Shown in pieces: positions 6,291 to 8,611 of a stretch of DNA of 8,611 nucleotides (positions are counted from its first letter, which is position 1; each line of letters starts with the position of its first letter). This DNA comes from Gammaproteobacteria bacterium. Lineage in GTDB: Bacteria > Pseudomonadota > Gammaproteobacteria > Pseudomonadales > Azotimanducaceae. The position numbers and the translations under genes are program-made. Under the pieces are notes generated by a model. That model did not search any database. It saw only the letters and a program-made list of their open reading frames with translations, and had not been told where the DNA came from. The DNA lies in contig JAPUJX010000653.1 of NCBI GenBank assembly GCA_027295975.1, positions 1 through 8,611 on the forward strand, given 5' to 3'.

Positions 6291-7286
6291 ATGACCGACA
6301 TTACCCTATCACCCTATTTCCACCCGACAACGGTCTGTTTCGTCGACGACAACGAATCGTTTCTCAACAGCCTTGACCTCGAGCTGCCGACCGACTGGGC
6401 ATATCGAACTTTCGTAGACCCCGTTGAGGCTCTCGCCTTTCTCAACGAAGCGCCGCCCCGGGCACCCCTGGCCGAACGATGTTTTTCGGCGGACGAAGGC
6501 AACCACTCCGTCATTCACGTTGATTTGAACCTGATAGAGCAGGAGATCAACTTTTGCGAGCGTTTCCGGCGAATATCGGTGGTCATAGTCGACTATTCAA
6601 TGCCCTCCATCAACGGTCTGGATTTTTGCGCCCAGCTGATTGATCCCCATATCAGGAAAGTAATGTTGACCGGCGTCGCGGATGAAAAAATAGCCGTGCA
6701 GGCTTTCAACGCGGGACTCATTCACCGCTTTATCCCGAAGAATCACCCCCATGCCCGGGACACCATCATCAACTTCGTCAGCGAACTGGAGGAAGAATAC
6801 TTCGGTCAGTACAGCGCCCAGCTACAGAACTCCCTGGCCATCAACCCGCCTGGATTTCTCGTGGACGAAGCCATCGCGGTCTGGTTTCACGCACTCATCG
6901 AGGCGGAGCATGTAGTGGAGTACTACTTCGTAACAGAACCACCGGGGTTCCTTCTCCTGCGTGGCAACGGGTCGATGTTGCGAGTGGTTATCCTGGATGA
7001 CTCACAGATGGCGGCACAGCGGGATTACGCAGCGAATTTCAACGCTCCGGCAAAGGTACTGGAAGCAATTGCCAACAGAGAAAGGCTCGGGGTGTTCGAT
7101 GGCGACTCGCCAACTCACTATTTTGGCGACGAAACCTTTCCGTGGGAAGACAACCTGCTTGCCGTGACCCGGATAACGGGGACTCGGACGTGGTACCTCG
7201 GTATCTCCTCCGATCCACCCATGGATATCGACTTCGACCCCACCGTCGCATCTTACGACGCGTACTTGAACAAGAATGGGGGGTAA
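6291..7286 (+). CDS. Response regulator with receiver-domain insertion and unassigned C-terminal domain
   Basis: A 331-residue cytoplasmic protein. The N-terminal receiver has the full catalytic set: acidic pocket D19/D20 in CFVDDNESF, phosphoacceptor D101 in VVIVDYSMPSINGLDFC, T127 in KVMLTG, and K150 in RFIPK. D20 to D101 spans 81 residues where about 45 is usual, so some 35-40 residues (about 54-93) are inserted before the phosphorylation-site strand. Residues about 160-331 form no output domain I can name. They show no helix-turn-helix, GGDEF, EAL, HD-GYP or kinase motif, but contain EYYFVTEPPGFLLLRGNG (about 210-227) and an acidic, aromatic C-terminal third. I recall similar uncharacterised regulators in other proteobacteria. 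No kinase is encoded here. The ribbon-helix-helix partner 13 bases upstream could supply DNA binding that this protein lacks. The ribosome-binding site is weak, suggesting coupling to the upstream gene. Confidence 0.85.
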   Translation: MTDITLSPYFHPTTVCFVDDNESFLNSLDLELPTDWAYRTFVDPVEALAFLNEAPPRAPLAERCFSADEGNHSVIHVDLNLIEQEINFCERFRRISVVIVDYSMPSINGLDFCAQLIDPHIRKVMLTGVADEKIAVQAFNAGLIHRFIPKNHPHARDTIINFVSELEEEYFGQYSAQLQNSLAINPPGFLVDEAIAVWFHALIEAEHVVEYYFVTEPPGFLLLRGNGSMLRVVILDDSQMAAQRDYAANFNAPAKVLEAIANRERLGVFDGDSPTHYFGDETFPWEDNLLAVTRITGTRTWYLGISSDPPMDIDFDPTVASYDAYLNKNGG

Positions 7287-7407
7287 ACAATGCCGTCGAG
7301 CCGCACCCCACGGGACGTGCACCCCACGGTGTGATTCGGCGATATCGTCCAACACCCGGCCGCTACAGCATTGACATCACCAAGCGGGAACATGCAGTCT
7401 CCTCGGC
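7287..7407. other. Intergenic region between response regulator and the next gene
   Basis: These 121 bases hold no convincing gene and no T-tailed terminator hairpin. They contain a short direct repeat (7303-7329), an 8-bp palindrome CGATATCG (7340-7347) and a TTGACATC (7371-7378) with no good -10 box at normal spacing before the next ATG. Transcription may read through from the response-regulator gene. Confidence 0.5.
7303..7329. repeat. Tandem 11-bp direct repeat GCACCCCACGG, period 16
   Basis: GCACCCCACGG occurs at 7303-7313 and again, identically, at 7319-7329, just after the response-regulator stop. The 16-base period is about one and a half helical turns. It could be a pair of protein sites or simply a small duplication. 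Confidence 0.5.
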
Positions 7408-8611
7408 ATGCCACGGCAGTCAGATCGCTACGCCACCCTCTCGGAAACTGCCAAACTAGTCGCTCAGTTTTACGGAGTTGTTTATCCTCACGACCCGGCG
7501 CGATCCCGCGTCGTGAAATGGCTCGGTCAACTTGGCTACCGTGTGGGAAATCGGCGAATTACCGGGGCTGAAGTCAAGATGGCCCTGGTGCAACTGGCGA
7601 AGTCAGGTATTGTGCTTCGCGGTGGCGATAGAGGATCGGGACCGCGGGCACATCCATCCTGGACACTGCCGCTCACCATAGCGGCAAATCGCGCGGGGCA
7701 TCTCGATGCCATGGTTTCCGAGTTCAATTCAGACAGCTATGCATATAGCTGGGGCATGCAGCCTTCGCAAAAAATCATGCTGCTGCGTTGCCACGTCGTT
7801 GCCGGACGTCATGAGGAAATACATGAACTTGGCAATCTTCCCGTCGAAGCATGGCGGTTTCTGAGCCATCCAGAGGCGGCACCTCTACTCAGGGCACTGC
7901 CGGAAACACATGTTGAAGTGGCGCTGCTGTCGTGCCTGCTTTATTGCATTGATACCGCAGCGCCCCCGGAACAGTTGATTGCGCTGTGTGGTGAGCTAGC
8001 GCCGGAACGGGTATCGCTGGCAATTCAGATCGCATTTCTGCGCATCCTGCAGGGGCGTTTCGACGATGCGGTAACGGGGTTGGATGATTTACCGGAACAG
8101 GTGCGCACCAGCAAACCCGTTGAAGTGAGCCGCGCAGCCACGCTCGCCCTGATTGCCACCTTACGCGGAAAGGACCGTGACGCTTCGGAGCACATCACAT
8201 CCGCCCTGGTTGCAGAAAAGAAGGGCACCCGGAAACGCAACGTCTTTCCGAATTCGATGCCTTTCGCGCTGGCGCTGCTGTCACTCGTGAGAATCGGCAC
8301 GGCAGACGCCCGTGCCGAACTCGACAGATTACTCAAGACCTCGGAGCAACAACAGATTCTTCCCGAGATGACCCGTTATGCCAGGGTCGCAGCCACCATC
8401 CAGCACGACTCGCATGCAGACGTGAGTGGGTTGTGGCCCATCGGTGCCACCCTGATCACATTCCTGCGCGGGCTTTCCTGCTGTTGGGTGGACGAAGCTC
8501 TGTTCCTCGAAATCCCGGACGCTCGAGAATGTTTGCATCAGTTTGTTACTCGTGCCGCAGCCAACGGCTACCAGTGGCTCGCCGCTGAGGGCGTCGAAAT
8601 TTTGTACCGGG
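7408..8611 (+). CDS. N-terminal part of a large wHTH/helical-repeat protein, possibly SNF2-type helicase
   Basis: An open frame of 401 codons running off the right edge. The ATG at 7408 is the only usable start near the in-frame stop at 7372-7374, although no clear ribosome-binding site precedes it. Residues about 30-75 look like a winged helix (ARSRVVKWLGQLGYRV, then ITGAEVKMALVQLAKSGIVLR and a basic wing). Residues about 95-401 are nearly all helical with a repeat-like rhythm, for example FLRILQGRFDDAVTGLDDLP (210-229), suggesting a TPR-like solenoid. The layout, and the TRKRNVFPNSMPFALALLSL stretch (274-293), resemble what I recall of the N-terminal region of about 1,400-residue SNF2-family DEAD/DEAH helicases in proteobacteria. 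No helicase motif lies inside the window, so the function is tentative. A MalT/STAND-like regulator is an alternative. Confidence 0.75.
   Translation, partial: MPRQSDRYATLSETAKLVAQFYGVVYPHDPARSRVVKWLGQLGYRVGNRRITGAEVKMALVQLAKSGIVLRGGDRGSGPRAHPSWTLPLTIAANRAGHLDAMVSEFNSDSYAYSWGMQPSQKIMLLRCHVVAGRHEEIHELGNLPVEAWRFLSHPEAAPLLRALPETHVEVALLSCLLYCIDTAAPPEQLIALCGELAPERVSLAIQIAFLRILQGRFDDAVTGLDDLPEQVRTSKPVEVSRAATLALIATLRGKDRDASEHITSALVAEKKGTRKRNVFPNSMPFALALLSLVRIGTADARAELDRLLKTSEQQQILPEMTRYARVAATIQHDSHADVSGLWPIGATLITFLRGLSCCWVDEALFLEIPDARECLHQFVTRAAANGYQWLAAEGVEILYR

Noticed and set aside
5981..7286. Toxin-antitoxin reading of the ribbon-helix-helix gene and its neighbour.
   Set aside because: The second gene is a clear receiver-domain protein with all catalytic residues, not a toxin fold.
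7328..7356. GGTGT and ACACC arms around the CGATATCG palindrome as a terminator or operator.
   Set aside because: The outer and inner repeats have different centres, there is no T run, and five-base arms 19 bases apart are expected by chance.

Overview
The window reads as chromosomal DNA from a gammaproteobacterium-like organism. Coding is dense, GC looks moderately high by eye, many genes overlap at their ends, and the protein families are typical of that group: an AttH/CrtC-type lipoprotein with an FtsX-type ABC transporter, an AmrZ/Arc-like ribbon-helix-helix protein, and receiver-domain regulators. The taxonomic call is an inference from family content only. I saw no tRNA, rRNA, CRISPR array, insertion sequence or phage gene.

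Left part (1 to 5831, all minus strand): a tightly packed run transcribed right to left. It goes Nudix hydrolase (long-insert type), ABC ATPase, double-FtsX permease, AttH/CrtC-like lipoprotein, canonical Nudix hydrolase, then after a 79-base gap a receiver-domain regulator cut by the window edge. The first five genes overlap at every junction (4, 4, 11 and 4 bases), which implies one transcript and translational coupling. The core is an ABC exporter-like complex (ATPase plus FtsX permease) with a predicted outer-membrane lipoprotein, resembling the AttE-H arrangement. The flanking Nudix enzymes may be linked metabolically or only share the transcript.

Centre (5832 to 5980): a divergent control region. 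It holds a perfect 12-bp palindrome and a 7-3-7 inverted repeat whose right arm overlaps a consensus TTGACA -35 box reading rightward.

Right part (5981 to 8611, plus strand): a two-gene unit made of a 98-residue ribbon-helix-helix DNA-binding protein and, 13 bases later, a 331-residue response regulator. The regulator has an unusual insertion inside its receiver domain and a C-terminal domain I cannot assign. After a 121-base gap comes the first 401 codons of a large open frame running off the window. It starts with a winged-helix-like segment followed by helical repeats, and resembles what I recall of the N-terminal part of large SNF2-type helicases. The most original part of the window is the pair of ribbon-helix-helix protein and odd response regulator with its palindromic promoter.
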